DNA of 64,000 bases, from positions 62,001-126,000 of the forward strand of contig NZ_PVZF01000014.1 in assembly GCF_003002055.1 (NCBI RefSeq), read 5' to 3'. A program made the position numbers and the translations under genes. The notes below the pieces were generated by a model that saw nothing but the letters and a program-made list of their open reading frames with translations, was not told the DNA's origin and searched no databases. Shown here one piece after another: positions 1 to 8,361 of the stretch (its first letter is position 1; each line of letters starts with the position of its first letter). The DNA comes from Kineococcus rhizosphaerae. GTDB taxonomy: Bacteria > Actinomycetota > Actinomycetes > Actinomycetales > Kineococcaceae.

Positions 1-140
1 CCTACCGCGAGGCCCTGGGCCTGGACCTGCTGTCGCTGTCCCTGGACGGTCCGGGGTTGTCCCGCGAGGTCGTGCAGGAGCAGATGCACCTGGTCTCCTC
101 CGAGGTCGCCCCCCGCCTCGGGATCCGGATGGTCCCGTGA
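1..140 (+). CDS. LLM-class flavin-dependent oxidoreductase, C-terminal fragment
   Basis: Only the last 45 codons are in the window; the frame enters at base 3 and stops at TGA 138-140. The fragment has the look of the C-terminal helix of luciferase-like monooxygenases: an acidic, methionine-containing amphipathic helix (REVVQEQMHLVSSEV) followed by a proline-rich end. These enzymes use reduced flavin to oxygenate small organic substrates. The next gene, an amidase, begins on the GTG that overlaps this stop (GTGA), so the two are translationally coupled. The family call rests on one helix and is tentative. Confidence 0.45.
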   Translation, partial: YREALGLDLLSLSLDGPGLSREVVQEQMHLVSSEVAPRLGIRMVP

Positions 141-1534
141 GCATCGACACCACGGTCCCCGGCGGCGAGCTGCTCGCGCAGCTCGCCGCCGGTGAGTTCA
201 GCGCCACCGACCTCGTGCAGGCCCACCTGGACCGCATCGCGGGCCCGGGGGCGGTCCTCAACGCGTTCACGCTCGTCGACGCCGACGGGGCCCTGACGGC
301 GGCGAAGGAGGTCGACCGGGCCCGCGCCGCGGGCGAACCCCTGGGACCGCTGGCGGGCCTGCCGATCAGCGTCAAGGACTCCGTCGACGTGGCCGGGCTG
401 CGCAGCACGCACGGGCGGTTGTCCGACGCGTACGTCGCCACCGTCGACGCGCCGGCCGTCCGCCGGCTGCGGGAGGCGGGGTGCGTCGTGCTGGGCAAGA
501 CGAACCTGCCCGTGTACCTGTCGGGTCACGAGAGCGCCAACGAGACGTTCGGCCGCACCCTGAACCCGTGGGACCTGCAGCGGTCCTCCGGGGGTTCCTC
601 GGGCGGGGCGTCGGCCGCCGTGGCGGGGGGCCTGGCGGTCGCGGACCTGGGCAGCGACCTGGCGGGGTCGTTGCGGATGCCGGCGGCGTGGTGCGGGTTG
701 TCGGGGCACCGGCCCTCGAACGGGGTGGTCTCCAAGCTCGGGAACCTGCCCTGGCCCCCCGGCGGTCTGCTGGAACCCCAGGTCTCGGCGATCGGGCCCA
801 TCACCCGCACCGCGGCCGACGCGGCGGCGTTCTTCGCGGCGATGGCCGGGCCGGAAGGGCCCGAGGCCGTGGGCTGGCGCCTGGAACTCCCGCCCGCCCG
901 GGCCACGGCCCTGGCCGGGGTGCGCGTCGGGGTCTGGCTGGACGACGAGGCGTGCCCCGTGGACGCCGAGACCCGTTCGGCCATCACGGGTCTCGCCGAC
1001 GCGCTGGAGCGCGCCGGGGCCGTCGTGGCGGAGTTCACGGACCCGCCCGTGGCCGGGCACGCCGACCTCGAGCTGTTCTGCCGGCTGCAGGCCGGTGAGG
1101 TCGTCCACGGTTTCGACGAGGAGAGGTTCGCCGAGCACGTCGCGGCGGCCGCGGCCGGCTCGGGGTTCTCCCGGGCCGTGACGGCCACGCACCGGCAGGT
1201 GCTGGCCGACTGGGAGGCGCAACGGGCGGCGATGGCCCGCTGGGCGCGCCGCTTCGAGGACGTCGACGTCGTGCTGGCCCCCGCCGTCCCCCGCACCGCG
1301 ACCCGCTACGGCGAGGACGTCGACGCGGCAGCCCTGGTGTCCTGGAACCGGCTCACGAGCATCGGCAAGCTGCCGTCCACCGTCCTGGCCCTGGGCCCGG
1401 GCGCCGAGTCCGGGCTGCCCGTCGGGGTCCAGGTCCTCGGCCCCTACCTCGAGGACCACACCCCCCTGACGTTCGCGGTCCTCGCCGAGGCCGCCGGACT
1501 CGCCGGCTGGAAGGCACCCGCCCCGTGGACGTGA
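137..1534 (+). CDS. Amidase-signature family amidase
   Basis: This 465-residue protein hydrolyses an amide bond with the Ser-cisSer-Lys triad of the amidase signature family. The catalytic lysine is K80 (SVKDSV), the GGSSGG loop is at 152-157, and the nucleophile is S178 in GSDLAGSLR, followed by the usual MPAAWCG. The loop has Ala176 where most members have Gly. Length is typical. The GTG start overlaps the upstream oxidoreductase stop by 4 bases, and its own 3' end overlaps the next gene by 10 bases, so the three form a tight operon. The substrate cannot be read from sequence. Some relatives act on aryl amides or allophanate; GatA is less likely because gatB and gatC are absent. Confidence 0.9.
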   Translation: MSIDTTVPGGELLAQLAAGEFSATDLVQAHLDRIAGPGAVLNAFTLVDADGALTAAKEVDRARAAGEPLGPLAGLPISVKDSVDVAGLRSTHGRLSDAYVATVDAPAVRRLREAGCVVLGKTNLPVYLSGHESANETFGRTLNPWDLQRSSGGSSGGASAAVAGGLAVADLGSDLAGSLRMPAAWCGLSGHRPSNGVVSKLGNLPWPPGGLLEPQVSAIGPITRTAADAAAFFAAMAGPEGPEAVGWRLELPPARATALAGVRVGVWLDDEACPVDAETRSAITGLADALERAGAVVAEFTDPPVAGHADLELFCRLQAGEVVHGFDEERFAEHVAAAAAGSGFSRAVTATHRQVLADWEAQRAAMARWARRFEDVDVVLAPAVPRTATRYGEDVDAAALVSWNRLTSIGKLPSTVLALGPGAESGLPVGVQVLGPYLEDHTPLTFAVLAEAAGLAGWKAPAPWT

Positions 1535-2844
1535 ACTCCCTGCGCGACGCCCTGTCCGGGCTCGCCGACGTCGTCACCGACCTCGCCGCCCGCGAGGCGG
1601 CGCTGAAGGACTCCTCGTGGGTCTCCCCCGTCATCACCCGCACCCAGCCCCGGCGGACCCCCGCGGCCGTCGTCGTCCCGCACTCGGTCGCGGGGGTGCA
1701 GGCCCTGGCGCGCTGGGCCTTCGCCCACGACGTGCCGGTGGTGCCCCGCGGCAAGGGCACCTCGAACTACGGGCAGAGCGTCTCCCTCGTGGAGGGCGTC
1801 GTGCTGGACCTGACCCGGCTGGTCGGCGAACCCGAACTCGTCGTGGAGCGCGACGGCGGTGGTGACGGGGCCGGGCACGTGGAGTTCGTCCGGGTCCCGG
1901 CGGGCACCCGGTTCGACACCCTCATCGACCACCTGGAGCCCCTGGGCCGGGAACTGGCCTCCTTCCCGACGACGCTGAACTCGACCGTGGCCGGCTGGGT
2001 CGGCGGCGGTTCCGGCGGGGTCGGGGGCCTGGAGTTCGGGCTGAACCACGAGGGCGTCGTGCGCGAGTTGACGCTCGTCGGGGTCGACGGCGCGTCCGAA
2101 CCGCTCGTGGTGCGCTGGCCGGACACCGCCCCGCACACCCACGCCTACGGCACGACGGGGGTCATCGTCTCCGTGGGGCTGCGGGTCGTCCCGGCGCGCG
2201 ACTGGACGAGCCTGTTCGCCTCCGTCCCCGACCTGGACACCGGGGCCGCGCTGGCCCTGGACCTGCTGCAGCTGCACCCGGCCCCCCGGGTCCTGGCGGT
2301 CACCGAGGCCGAGCTCGCGGCGCTGTTCCCCGAGGACCCGGGCCTCGAACCCGGGGCCGTCAACGTGCGCGTGCAGCTGTCGGTGGACTCGGTGCCGCGG
2401 GCCCGCGACCTCGTGGAGCGGCACGGCGGCCGGGTGACGTCGGTGCGGGCCGACGCGAACCGCCTGCTGGCCACGCTCGTCAACAACCACACGACGGTGC
2501 GGGCCAAGGCCGCGCGCCCGGACCTGTTCCACGTCCTGGTCCGCGGGGACGCGATCGTGGGCCGCCGCGGTCTCGTGGAGTCCGTCTACCCCGGGGCGAG
2601 CCTGCAGCTGGAGGGCGGGCGCGTGCGGGGCGAGCGGTCCCTGTCGGGCCGGATCCTGGCCCCCTTCGTGTCCGCGGAGGCCGTCACCGACGGCATGCGG
2701 CGGCTGGCGGCCGAGGGGATCGAGGTCGACGATCCGCACAGCTGGGTGTGCCGCTCGCACCTGGCCGAACGCTGGCCGTGGGCCGAGCGCCTGGACCCCA
2801 AGGGGCTGCTGAACCCGGGCAAGCTCGAACCCCTCGGGGCCTGA
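1525..2844 (+). CDS. FAD-linked (PCMH-type) oxidase
   Basis: This 439-residue protein has an N-terminal PCMH FAD-binding domain. It carries the ribityl/pyrophosphate loop PRGKGTSNYGQ at 74-84, a Gly-rich second loop (GGGSGG) near 165, and the family's C-terminal signature DPKGLLNPGKL about ten residues from the end. Such proteins oxidise alcohols or alpha-hydroxy acids while reducing FAD. The GTG start lies inside the end of the amidase gene. With the upstream flavin monooxygenase and amidase it suggests a small catabolic pathway for an amide-containing compound; that pathway is inference. No covalent-flavin His is obvious. Confidence 0.85.
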   Translation: MDVNSLRDALSGLADVVTDLAAREAALKDSSWVSPVITRTQPRRTPAAVVVPHSVAGVQALARWAFAHDVPVVPRGKGTSNYGQSVSLVEGVVLDLTRLVGEPELVVERDGGGDGAGHVEFVRVPAGTRFDTLIDHLEPLGRELASFPTTLNSTVAGWVGGGSGGVGGLEFGLNHEGVVRELTLVGVDGASEPLVVRWPDTAPHTHAYGTTGVIVSVGLRVVPARDWTSLFASVPDLDTGAALALDLLQLHPAPRVLAVTEAELAALFPEDPGLEPGAVNVRVQLSVDSVPRARDLVERHGGRVTSVRADANRLLATLVNNHTTVRAKAARPDLFHVLVRGDAIVGRRGLVESVYPGASLQLEGGRVRGERSLSGRILAPFVSAEAVTDGMRRLAAEGIEVDDPHSWVCRSHLAERWPWAERLDPKGLLNPGKLEPLGA

Positions 2845-2924
2845 GGGCACGGGCCCGCACGGCTCTGGCGTCCGGAACCCGGCGGTGGGACGATCGGAGA
2901 CGGCAACGGCGCTGGAGGTGCCCC

Positions 2925-3353
2925 GTGGACAAGCGGCGAGTCGGACGTGGTGGGTTGCGGGCGGAACTGGACCCGGACCTGCGAGAACCCCGGTTGGTGC
3001 TGCGCGACGACGACGGGATCGTGACGGTCCTGCACGTCCGCCACGACCGGCTCGAGGAGGTCCGGCGGGCCCTGGACCAGGAGGGCCCGGAGCGGTCGTG
3101 CGTCCTCGAGCTCGTCGACGACACCGGGTCGGTGCAGACGTGGGGACGTTTCGTCTCACCCCGCGACGCGAGCGCGGTGGGTCTGGTCCTCCTGGTGTGC
3201 GACAGGCACTCCGACCACGCCGTGGTGCGCGAGGTCCTCGCCCGCCCCGCGGGGGCGCAGGACCTCGGTCGCGGCGCCGAGCGCTTCGGGGCGGAACTGG
3301 CGAGGATCACGACGCCCCACGCGCCGGCGTGGTGGGAGCCCCAGCCGTTGTGA
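2925..3353 (+). CDS. Hypothetical protein, 142 residues
   Basis: I do not recognise this protein. The GTG at 2925 is chosen because GGAGG lies at 2913-2917, a good Shine-Dalgarno distance; the open frame runs further upstream without one. It is soluble, with no signal peptide or membrane segment, rich in charged residues, and has alternating strand-like stretches (LRDDDGIVTVLHV, SCVLELVDDTG). It sits 80 bases downstream of the FAD oxidase and could belong to that transcript. The following 129 bases, up to the convergent ispF stop, hold no gene that I can support. Confidence 0.6.
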   Translation: MDKRRVGRGGLRAELDPDLREPRLVLRDDDGIVTVLHVRHDRLEEVRRALDQEGPERSCVLELVDDTGSVQTWGRFVSPRDASAVGLVLLVCDRHSDHAVVREVLARPAGAQDLGRGAERFGAELARITTPHAPAWWEPQPL

Positions 3354-3482
3354 CGCGCGGCCGACGTGCTCCGGGGTTCCCCCGGGCTCGACGGTCCGGT
3401 CGATCCGCAGGTCCTGCCCGGCGCGGAACGCTCCTCCAGGGCCGCCGGGACGAGGTGCGCCGGGCGCGGCTCGCTGCCCGGC

Positions 3483-3992
3483 TCAGCGCGCGACGACGAG
3501 CGCCGTCGCGACGGCGGCGATGCCCTCGCCGCGGCCGGTCAGGCCGAGACCGTCGGTCGTGGTGCCGGCGACCGAGACCGGTGCCCCGACGGCGGCGCTG
3601 AGGGCCGCCTCGGCCTCCGCCCGGCGGCGCCCGATCTTCGGGCGGTTGCCGACGACCTGGACGGAGACGTTGCCGATCTCGAACCCGGCCTCGCGCACCA
3701 GGCGCGCGGCCTCCCCCAGCAGCCGGGCCCCGGAGGCGCCGGCGAACTCGGGGCGCGAGGTGCCGAAGTGGGCGCCGAGGTCCCCGAGGCCGGCGGCGGC
3801 GAACAGGGCGTCGCAGCAGGCGTGGGCGGCGACGTCGCCGTCGGAGTGCCCCTCGGGACCGGACTCCTCCTCCGGCCACAGCAGGCCCGCGACCCAGCAC
3901 GGCCGCCCGACCGCGAGCGGGTGGACGTCGATCCCCGTCCCGACCCGGGGCAGGCCCGGGCTCGGCGCGGGACCGGGCAGCGGTGACGTCAC
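3483..3992 (-). CDS. ispF: 2-C-methyl-D-erythritol 2,4-cyclodiphosphate synthase
   Basis: IspF makes the cyclic diphosphate intermediate of the MEP (non-mevalonate) isoprenoid pathway in the cytosol. The 169-residue frame shows the zinc site DxH (D22, H24) in GTGIDVHPL, the conserved [11 protein letters not shown] block at 48-58 (H57 is the third metal ligand), and the C-terminal [14 protein letters not shown]. The GTG start overlaps the ispD stop by 4 bases, so IspD and IspF are translationally coupled. About 13 residues precede the first core strand, slightly longer than usual. Confidence 0.95.
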   Translation of the reverse strand: MTSPLPGPAPSPGLPRVGTGIDVHPLAVGRPCWVAGLLWPEEESGPEGHSDGDVAAHACCDALFAAAGLGDLGAHFGTSRPEFAGASGARLLGEAARLVREAGFEIGNVSVQVVGNRPKIGRRRAEAEAALSAAVGAPVSVAGTTTDGLGLTGRGEGIAAVATALVVAR

Positions 3993-4672
3993 GGTCCGAC
4001 CTCCTGGTCGAGCAGGGCCCGGGCGAGCACGAGGTCGAGGGGCCGGGTCACCTTGAAGGCCCGGTCGTCGCCGGGCACCGTGACGACGACGTGCCCGAGG
4101 GCTTCGAGCATCCCGGCGTCGTCGGTGGCCGCGGCACCGGGGACGGCGGCGGCGTGGACGGCCCGCAGCACGGGGGCGGAGAAGCCCTGGGGCGTCTGCA
4201 CGGCGACGAGCTCGCTGCGGTCGACGGTCTCCAGGACCCGTTCGGCGGCGACGCGCTTGACCGTGTCGGACACGGGCAGCACCGGGACCACCCCGGGCGC
4301 CCCGGCCCGCACGCGCGCCACGACGGCGGCGAACACGGCGGGGGGTGTGAGGCAGCGGGCGGCGTCGTGCACCAGGACGACGTCCACGTCGTCCGGCACC
4401 GCGTCGAGCCCGGCGCGCACGGAGTCCTGCCGCTCGGCGCCACCGGGCACCACGACGACAGTGGGCGCGACGGGACGCAGCAGGGTGCGGACCTCGTCGC
4501 ACGCGACGACCGGCGCGACCACGACCACGACGTCGACGACGCCGGAAGCCACGGCGCGCCGGACGGCGTGCACGAGCAGCGGAACACCTGCGAGGGGAAC
4601 CAGAGCCTTGGGGCGCGAGGCCCCGAGGCGGTCGCCCCGGCCGGCGGCCGGGACGACGAGCGCGGACCTCAG
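3989..4672 (-). CDS. ispD: 2-C-methyl-D-erythritol 4-phosphate cytidylyltransferase, apparent CTG start
   Basis: IspD transfers CMP to methylerythritol phosphate, the third step of the MEP pathway. The diagnostic nucleotide-binding start [17 protein letters not shown] is encoded just after the carD stop, so translation must begin upstream of it. No ATG, GTG or TTG exists in frame there. The only plausible start is CTG at 4672-4670, which overlaps the carD TGA (CTGA); GAGG lies about 10 bases before it. This gives 227 residues, the normal family length. The first ordinary start (GTG at 4573) would remove the catalytic loop. Other family features include [11 protein letters not shown] and QTPQGF. 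Confidence 0.85.
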   Translation of the reverse strand: MRSALVVPAAGRGDRLGASRPKALVPLAGVPLLVHAVRRAVASGVVDVVVVVAPVVACDEVRTLLRPVAPTVVVVPGGAERQDSVRAGLDAVPDDVDVVLVHDAARCLTPPAVFAAVVARVRAGAPGVVPVLPVSDTVKRVAAERVLETVDRSELVAVQTPQGFSAPVLRAVHAAAVPGAAATDDAGMLEALGHVVVTVPGDDRAFKVTRPLDLVLARALLDQEVGP

Positions 4673-5151
4673 GAGGCCAGGACCTCGTCGAGCAGCGACT
4701 CGGCCTTGTCCTCGTTGGTGTTCTCGGCGAGCGCGAGCTCGGAGACGAGGATCTGACGCGCCTTGGCGAGCATGCGCTTCTCACCGGCCGACAGGCCGCG
4801 GTCCTGGTCGCGGCGCCACAGGTCGCGCACGACCTCGGCGACCTTGACGACGTCGCCGGACGCGAGCTTCTCGAGGTTCGCCTTGTAGCGGCGCGACCAG
4901 TTGGTCGGTTCCTCCGCGTAGGGGGTGCGCAGGACCGAGAACACCCGGTCCAGCCCCTCGCGACCCACGACGTCGCGGACCCCGACCAGGTCCACGTTGT
5001 CCGCGGGCACCTCGATGGTGAGGTCGCCCTGGGCGACCTTCAGCACGAGGTACAGCTTGTCCTCACCCTTGATGGTGCGGGTCTTGATCTCTTCGATCAG
5101 TGCTGCCCCGTGGTGGGGGTAGACGACCGTTTCGCCGACCGTGAAAGCCAT
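4669..5151 (-). CDS. carD: CarD-family RNA polymerase-binding transcription regulator
   Basis: CarD binds the beta subunit of RNA polymerase and stabilises open complexes, mainly at rRNA and housekeeping promoters. The 160-residue protein begins [15 protein letters not shown], the polymerase-interaction domain (about residues 1-65), followed by a helical DNA-contact domain with the basic segment [16 protein letters not shown] 5151 is chosen over an upstream GTG because AAAGGGG precedes it and the product then has the standard length. The carD-ispD-ispF order is conserved in mycobacteria and relatives. A good -10 box (TAATCT, 5183-5178) lies upstream. Confidence 0.95.
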   Translation of the reverse strand: MAFTVGETVVYPHHGAALIEEIKTRTIKGEDKLYLVLKVAQGDLTIEVPADNVDLVGVRDVVGREGLDRVFSVLRTPYAEEPTNWSRRYKANLEKLASGDVVKVAEVVRDLWRRDQDRGLSAGEKRMLAKARQILVSELALAENTNEDKAESLLDEVLAS

Positions 5152-5177
5152 AGAAGGTGACCCCTTTCCGTGACCCC

Positions 5178-5183
5178 AGATTA
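5178..5183 (-). promoter_or_regulatory. -10 box of carD
   Basis: TAATCT on the minus strand, close to the actinobacterial -10 consensus, predicts a start about 20 bases before ATG 5151 and leaves room for the AAAGGGG ribosome site. The -35 position is weak (TGTCCA). Confidence 0.5.
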
Positions 5184-5448
5184 CCACGGGAACGAGGCCC
5201 TGGACAGCCCCCGCCGGAGCGTTTGCGCAGGTCAGAGGCGTGAAGAGCCACCGTCAGGGCTTGACAGAGCCGCATCCTCGTGCTGCGCAAGGGGTTCACC
5301 GGGTCGCTGTGGGTGATCGTTCACGGGCTCTGCGGCACCGTCGCGGTGCGTTCGGGTCGTGACGGCGCCGTGATCGTCGCGTGATCGCCGCGCGGCGCGC
5401 GGCACCACCGCGACGCGGCTCCCCTGCGGCGGCACCTACGACTGCCGG

Positions 5449-5454
5449 TAGTCT
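5449..5454 (+). promoter_or_regulatory. -10 box, leaderless promoter of the 5461 lipoprotein gene
   Basis: TAGTCT is followed by 6 bases and then GTG 5461, with no Shine-Dalgarno site. The predicted transcription start is at or next to the start codon. Confidence 0.6.
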
Positions 5455-5460
5455 GAACGC

Positions 5461-6129
5461 GTGAAGCTCCGCACCCGTTCCTCCGCCGGTCCTGCGCGCC
5501 GTCGATCCGCCCTGGCGGTCGTGACCGCAGCCGCCACCCTCGGGGTCGCGGGCTGCTCGGTCTTCTCCCCCGCCACCGTCCTGAAGCCCTACGAGCCCAG
5601 CGACGGCTCGGGCACCTCCCTGGGCGACGTGCAGGTCCGCAACGTCCTGCTCGTCTCCAGCGGGGTCGACGAACCGGGCGTGCTGTCGGCGGTCCTGGTC
5701 AACAGCGGCGACCAGTCGCAGGACGTGGACGTCTCGGTCGACGTCGACGCGGGCTCGGCCGGCTCGCGCACCTTCTCCGTCCCCCAGGGCGGGTCGGTGC
5801 ACATCGGCGACCCCTCCGGCGTGGCCGAGGGCACCTCCGCCACCGACGACGACTCCGGCACCGAGTCGCAGGACTCCTGGCTGCAGGTCCCGCAGGTTCC
5901 GGTCACCCCCGGGCAGACCGTCAAGGTCACCTTCACCGTCGGTGGCCAGGAGGCCACGGTGGACGCGCAGGTCATGCTGCCGTGCTTCGAGTACGCGACG
6001 ATCACCCCGACCGCCCCGGCCCCCACGGGCACCGCGACCGAGACCGCCTCGGCCACGCCGAGCCCGTCCGTCACCTGCGGCCCGGCGGTCGGCGAGGACC
6101 AGACGAACCAGGACGAGAGCGAGGGCTGA
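5461..6129 (+). CDS. Putative secreted lipoprotein, 222 residues
   Basis: The N-terminus is a lipoprotein signal: basic residues, a hydrophobic run, and the lipobox VAGC with the lipidated Cys at 32. The mature part is acidic and beta-rich (VDVSVDVDAG, VTFTVGGQEATVDAQV), ending in a low-complexity Thr/Pro/Ala tail after about residue 180 and two cysteines (near 179 and 206). It would be anchored on the outer face of the membrane. The function is not known to me. The gene lies between carD and the RegX3/SenX3 system and has its own leaderless promoter; a strong terminator separates it from regX3. Confidence 0.8.
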   Translation: MKLRTRSSAGPARRRSALAVVTAAATLGVAGCSVFSPATVLKPYEPSDGSGTSLGDVQVRNVLLVSSGVDEPGVLSAVLVNSGDQSQDVDVSVDVDAGSAGSRTFSVPQGGSVHIGDPSGVAEGTSATDDDSGTESQDSWLQVPQVPVTPGQTVKVTFTVGGQEATVDAQVMLPCFEYATITPTAPAPTGTATETASATPSPSVTCGPAVGEDQTNQDESEG

Positions 6130-6145
6130 CCCGCGACCGGTCGGT

Positions 6146-6186
6146 ACGACGAAGGGGCGGTCCCGCCGGGACCGCCCCTTCGTCGT
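6146..6186. terminator. Bidirectional terminator between lipoprotein gene and regX3
   Basis: A perfect 19-bp stem, ACGACGAAGGGGCGGTCCC paired with its complement, closes a 3-base loop. It lies between two convergent stops (6129 and 6199), so it can end transcription from both sides. Confidence 0.85.
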
Positions 6187-6198
6187 CTCCCCCCCGGC

Positions 6199-6879
6199 TC
6201 AGCCCTCGAACTTGTAGCCCAGGCCCCGGACGGTCACCAGGTGGCGCGGGTTCGCCGGGTCGGGTTCGATCTTGGCGCGCAACCGCTTGACGTGGACGTC
6301 GAGGGTCTTGGTGTCCCCCACGTAGTCCGAGCCCCACACGCGGTCGATGAGCTGGACCCGGGTCAGCACGCGGCCGGCGTTGCGCAGCAGCAGTTCCAGC
6401 AGCTCGAACTCCTTGAGCGGCAACGGGACGCGTTCCCCACGCACCGTCACGACGTGCCGGTCGACGTCCATCCGGACGCCCCCGGCCTCCACCGTCGTCT
6501 GCACGAGCTCCTCCGGCTCGGCGCCGCGGCGCAGCACCGCGCGCACCCGGGCGAGCAGCTCGCGCGAGGAGTACGGCTTGGTGACGTAGTCGTCCGCCCC
6601 GATCTCGAGCCCCACGACCTTGTCGATCTCCGAGTCCTTCGCCGTCAGCATGATGACCGGGACGCTGGAGCGCGTCCGCAACTGCCGGCAGACCTCCGTG
6701 CCGGGCAGGCCGGGGAGCATGAGGTCGAGCAGGACCAGGTCGGCGCCCGCCTTGTCGAACTCCTCCAGGGCGTCCGGCCCGTTCTCGGTGACCGCCACGT
6801 CGTAGCCCTCCCGCCGCAGCAGGTAGGACAGCGGGTCGGAGAACGACTCCTCGTCCTCGACCACCAGGATGCGCGTCAC
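6199..6879 (-). CDS. regX3: OmpR-family response regulator, RegX3-like
   Basis: RegX3 is the DNA-binding partner of SenX3 in the actinobacterial phosphate-starvation response. The 226-residue protein has a receiver domain (1-120) with acidic pocket E8/D9/E10, phospho-acceptor D52 and switch K101, then an OmpR winged helix (about 128-224) with VWGSDYVGDTKTLDVHVKRLR. The start overlaps the senX3 stop by 4 bases, so kinase and regulator are coupled. Together with phoU opposite and nearby ppk and pstSCAB, this identifies it as the phosphate regulator rather than another OmpR member. Likely targets are the GTTCACC repeats listed below. Confidence 0.92.
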   Translation of the reverse strand: MTRILVVEDEESFSDPLSYLLRREGYDVAVTENGPDALEEFDKAGADLVLLDLMLPGLPGTEVCRQLRTRSSVPVIMLTAKDSEIDKVVGLEIGADDYVTKPYSSRELLARVRAVLRRGAEPEELVQTTVEAGGVRMDVDRHVVTVRGERVPLPLKEFELLELLLRNAGRVLTRVQLIDRVWGSDYVGDTKTLDVHVKRLRAKIEPDPANPRHLVTVRGLGYKFEG

Positions 6880-8159
6880 GGTCGGACCTCCAAGGGGGTG
6901 TTCGGGGTGGTGCGCCGCCCGGCGGGGCCCGCCGGGTCGGGCGCGCGGCTGTCGGGCGGTTCAGCGGTGTGCGCCAGCCGGGCGCGGGTCTGGGCGTCCG
7001 GGGCCGGGTCGGGCAGGCGCAGCGTGAAGGTCGAGCCCTCCCCCTCCGCGCTCCAGACCTTGACGTCGCCCCCGTGGTTGCCCGCGATGTGCTTGACGAT
7101 CGACAGGCCGAGGCCGGTGCCGCCCGTGGACCGCGAGCGCGCGGGGTCGACGCGGTAGAAGCGCTCGAAGATGCGGTTCAGGTCCGCCTGGCTGATGCCC
7201 ACCCCGCGGTCGGACACGGCCAGGTCGATCGTGGGGACCTGCTGCCCGGCCGGGGTCCCCACCACGCGGCCGACCCCTCGACGCACCTCGACGACGACGC
7301 GGCTGCGCTCCGGGGAGTACGCCAGGGCGTTGTGCACGAGGTTGCGCAGGGCCGTCACCAGGAGTTCGCGGTCGCCCTTCACGTGCAGCCCGCGCTGCCC
7401 CGCGACGACGACCTCCGAGCCCCGCTGGTGGGCGACGGTGCTGACCCGGTCGATCGCCTCGGCCACGAGCTGGTCGACCTCGAGCTCCTCCGGCTGCAGG
7501 ACCGTCTCGGCGGCCTGCAACCGGGACAGGTCGATGATCTCCTGGACGAGGGTGGCCAGCCGGATCGACTCCCGGCGCATCCGGCTCGCGAAGTGCCGGA
7601 CGGCGTCGGGGTCGTCGGCGGCGTCCTCGACCGCCTCCGAGAGCAGCGACAGCGCCCCGACGGGCGTCTTCAGCTCGTGGCTCACGTTGGCGACGAAGTC
7701 GCGGCGCACGGCCTCGACGCGCCGCGACTCCGTCCTGTCCTCCAGCATCAGCAGGACGTGGTGCGGGCCGAGCGGCGTCACCCGGGCCAGCACGATGGCC
7801 GGCGGCCGTCCCAGCCCCGCCCCGAGCTCGGTCTCCGTCTCGCGCACCCGGCCGTCGCGGCGGCAGGCGCGGACCATGTCCCGCAGCTGGGCGTCGACGA
7901 GCTCGCCGCCGGAGACGACCCCCGTGGCGTACGAGGCGGCGCTGGCCTTGACGACCTCGTCGTCCGCGGCGAGCACCACGGCCGACGAGCGCAGCGCCAT
8001 CAGGACCTCGCTGACCCCCGGGGGCAGGGCGCCGACGGGCTGCGCGGAGCGGGCGGGGGTGTGCTGGATCCGTTCGGAGAGCCGGAACGCGAGGACACCC
8101 GCGGCGCCGGTCACCACGCCGACCGCCGCGGCGATCGAGACGGAGACCTCGCCCAGCAC
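6876..8159 (-). CDS. senX3: Phosphate-sensing histidine kinase, SenX3-like
   Basis: This 427-residue membrane kinase senses phosphate status, probably through PstSCAB and PhoU, and phosphorylates RegX3. GTG 8159 is chosen because the -10 box TACGCT ends 6 bases before it; the open frame continues upstream without support. It has one N-terminal membrane helix (about 3-26), a PAS-like region (about 45-145), the phospho-acceptor H161 in NVSHELKTP, an N box (NLVHNALAYSP), DRGVGI, and GTGLGLSIV. One membrane helix and no large extracytoplasmic loop match SenX3 of mycobacteria. Confidence 0.92.
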   Translation of the reverse strand: MLGEVSVSIAAAVGVVTGAAGVLAFRLSERIQHTPARSAQPVGALPPGVSEVLMALRSSAVVLAADDEVVKASAASYATGVVSGGELVDAQLRDMVRACRRDGRVRETETELGAGLGRPPAIVLARVTPLGPHHVLLMLEDRTESRRVEAVRRDFVANVSHELKTPVGALSLLSEAVEDAADDPDAVRHFASRMRRESIRLATLVQEIIDLSRLQAAETVLQPEELEVDQLVAEAIDRVSTVAHQRGSEVVVAGQRGLHVKGDRELLVTALRNLVHNALAYSPERSRVVVEVRRGVGRVVGTPAGQQVPTIDLAVSDRGVGISQADLNRIFERFYRVDPARSRSTGGTGLGLSIVKHIAGNHGGDVKVWSAEGEGSTFTLRLPDPAPDAQTRARLAHTAEPPDSRAPDPAGPAGRRTTPNTPLEVRP

Positions 8160-8165
8160 GGCACC

Positions 8166-8171
8166 AGCGTA
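8166..8171 (-). promoter_or_regulatory. -10 box, leaderless promoter of senX3
   Basis: TACGCT on the minus strand, then 6 bases, then GTG 8159. There is no Shine-Dalgarno site in this short space. Confidence 0.6.
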
Positions 8172-8231
8172 CGGTCGTCGTGGGGCCACGCCCCGCCACC
8201 GGCGCACCCGGCGCCCGCGGACCCCGCAGAT

Positions 8232-8260
8232 GTTCACCCGCGAGGGGCCGTCCGTTCACC
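8232..8260 (+). promoter_or_regulatory. Putative PHO box (RegX3/PhoP site) between senX3 and phoU
   Basis: GTTCACC occurs at 8232 and 8254, a spacing of 22 bases or two 11-bp helical repeats. Known PhoP and RegX3 sites in actinomycetes are direct repeats of about 11 bp with this core. The site would allow autoregulation of senX3-regX3 and control of phoU. Confidence 0.6.
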
Positions 8261-8361
8261 CTGCCCTGACAGCGTGGGGCTGGCACCATGAGCGCGTGGC
8301 GTCCCGCAGCCACGGGACGCACGCGCAGCGACCGCAGTTCCACCGGCCTGGAGGCACCCCC

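Larger units (their letters stand above)
5152..5460. other. Intergenic region between carD and the 5461 lipoprotein
   Basis: This 309-base divergent spacer holds the carD -10 box at its left end and the lipoprotein -10 box (5449-5454) at its right end. Between them are a TTGACA at 5261 with no matching -10, and two GTTCAC-type words at 5294 and 5319 whose 25-base spacing does not fit a PHO box. I see no further gene or RNA. Confidence 0.6.

Noticed and set aside
3989-4573. ispD starting at GTG 4573
   Set aside because: It would drop the PAAGRG nucleotide loop and shorten the enzyme by 33 residues; the frame is open and conserved-looking back to the carD stop.
5294-5325. Two GTTCAC words before the 5461 lipoprotein gene as a PHO box
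   Set aside because: Spacing is 25 bases, not a multiple of 11, and the second copy is imperfect.
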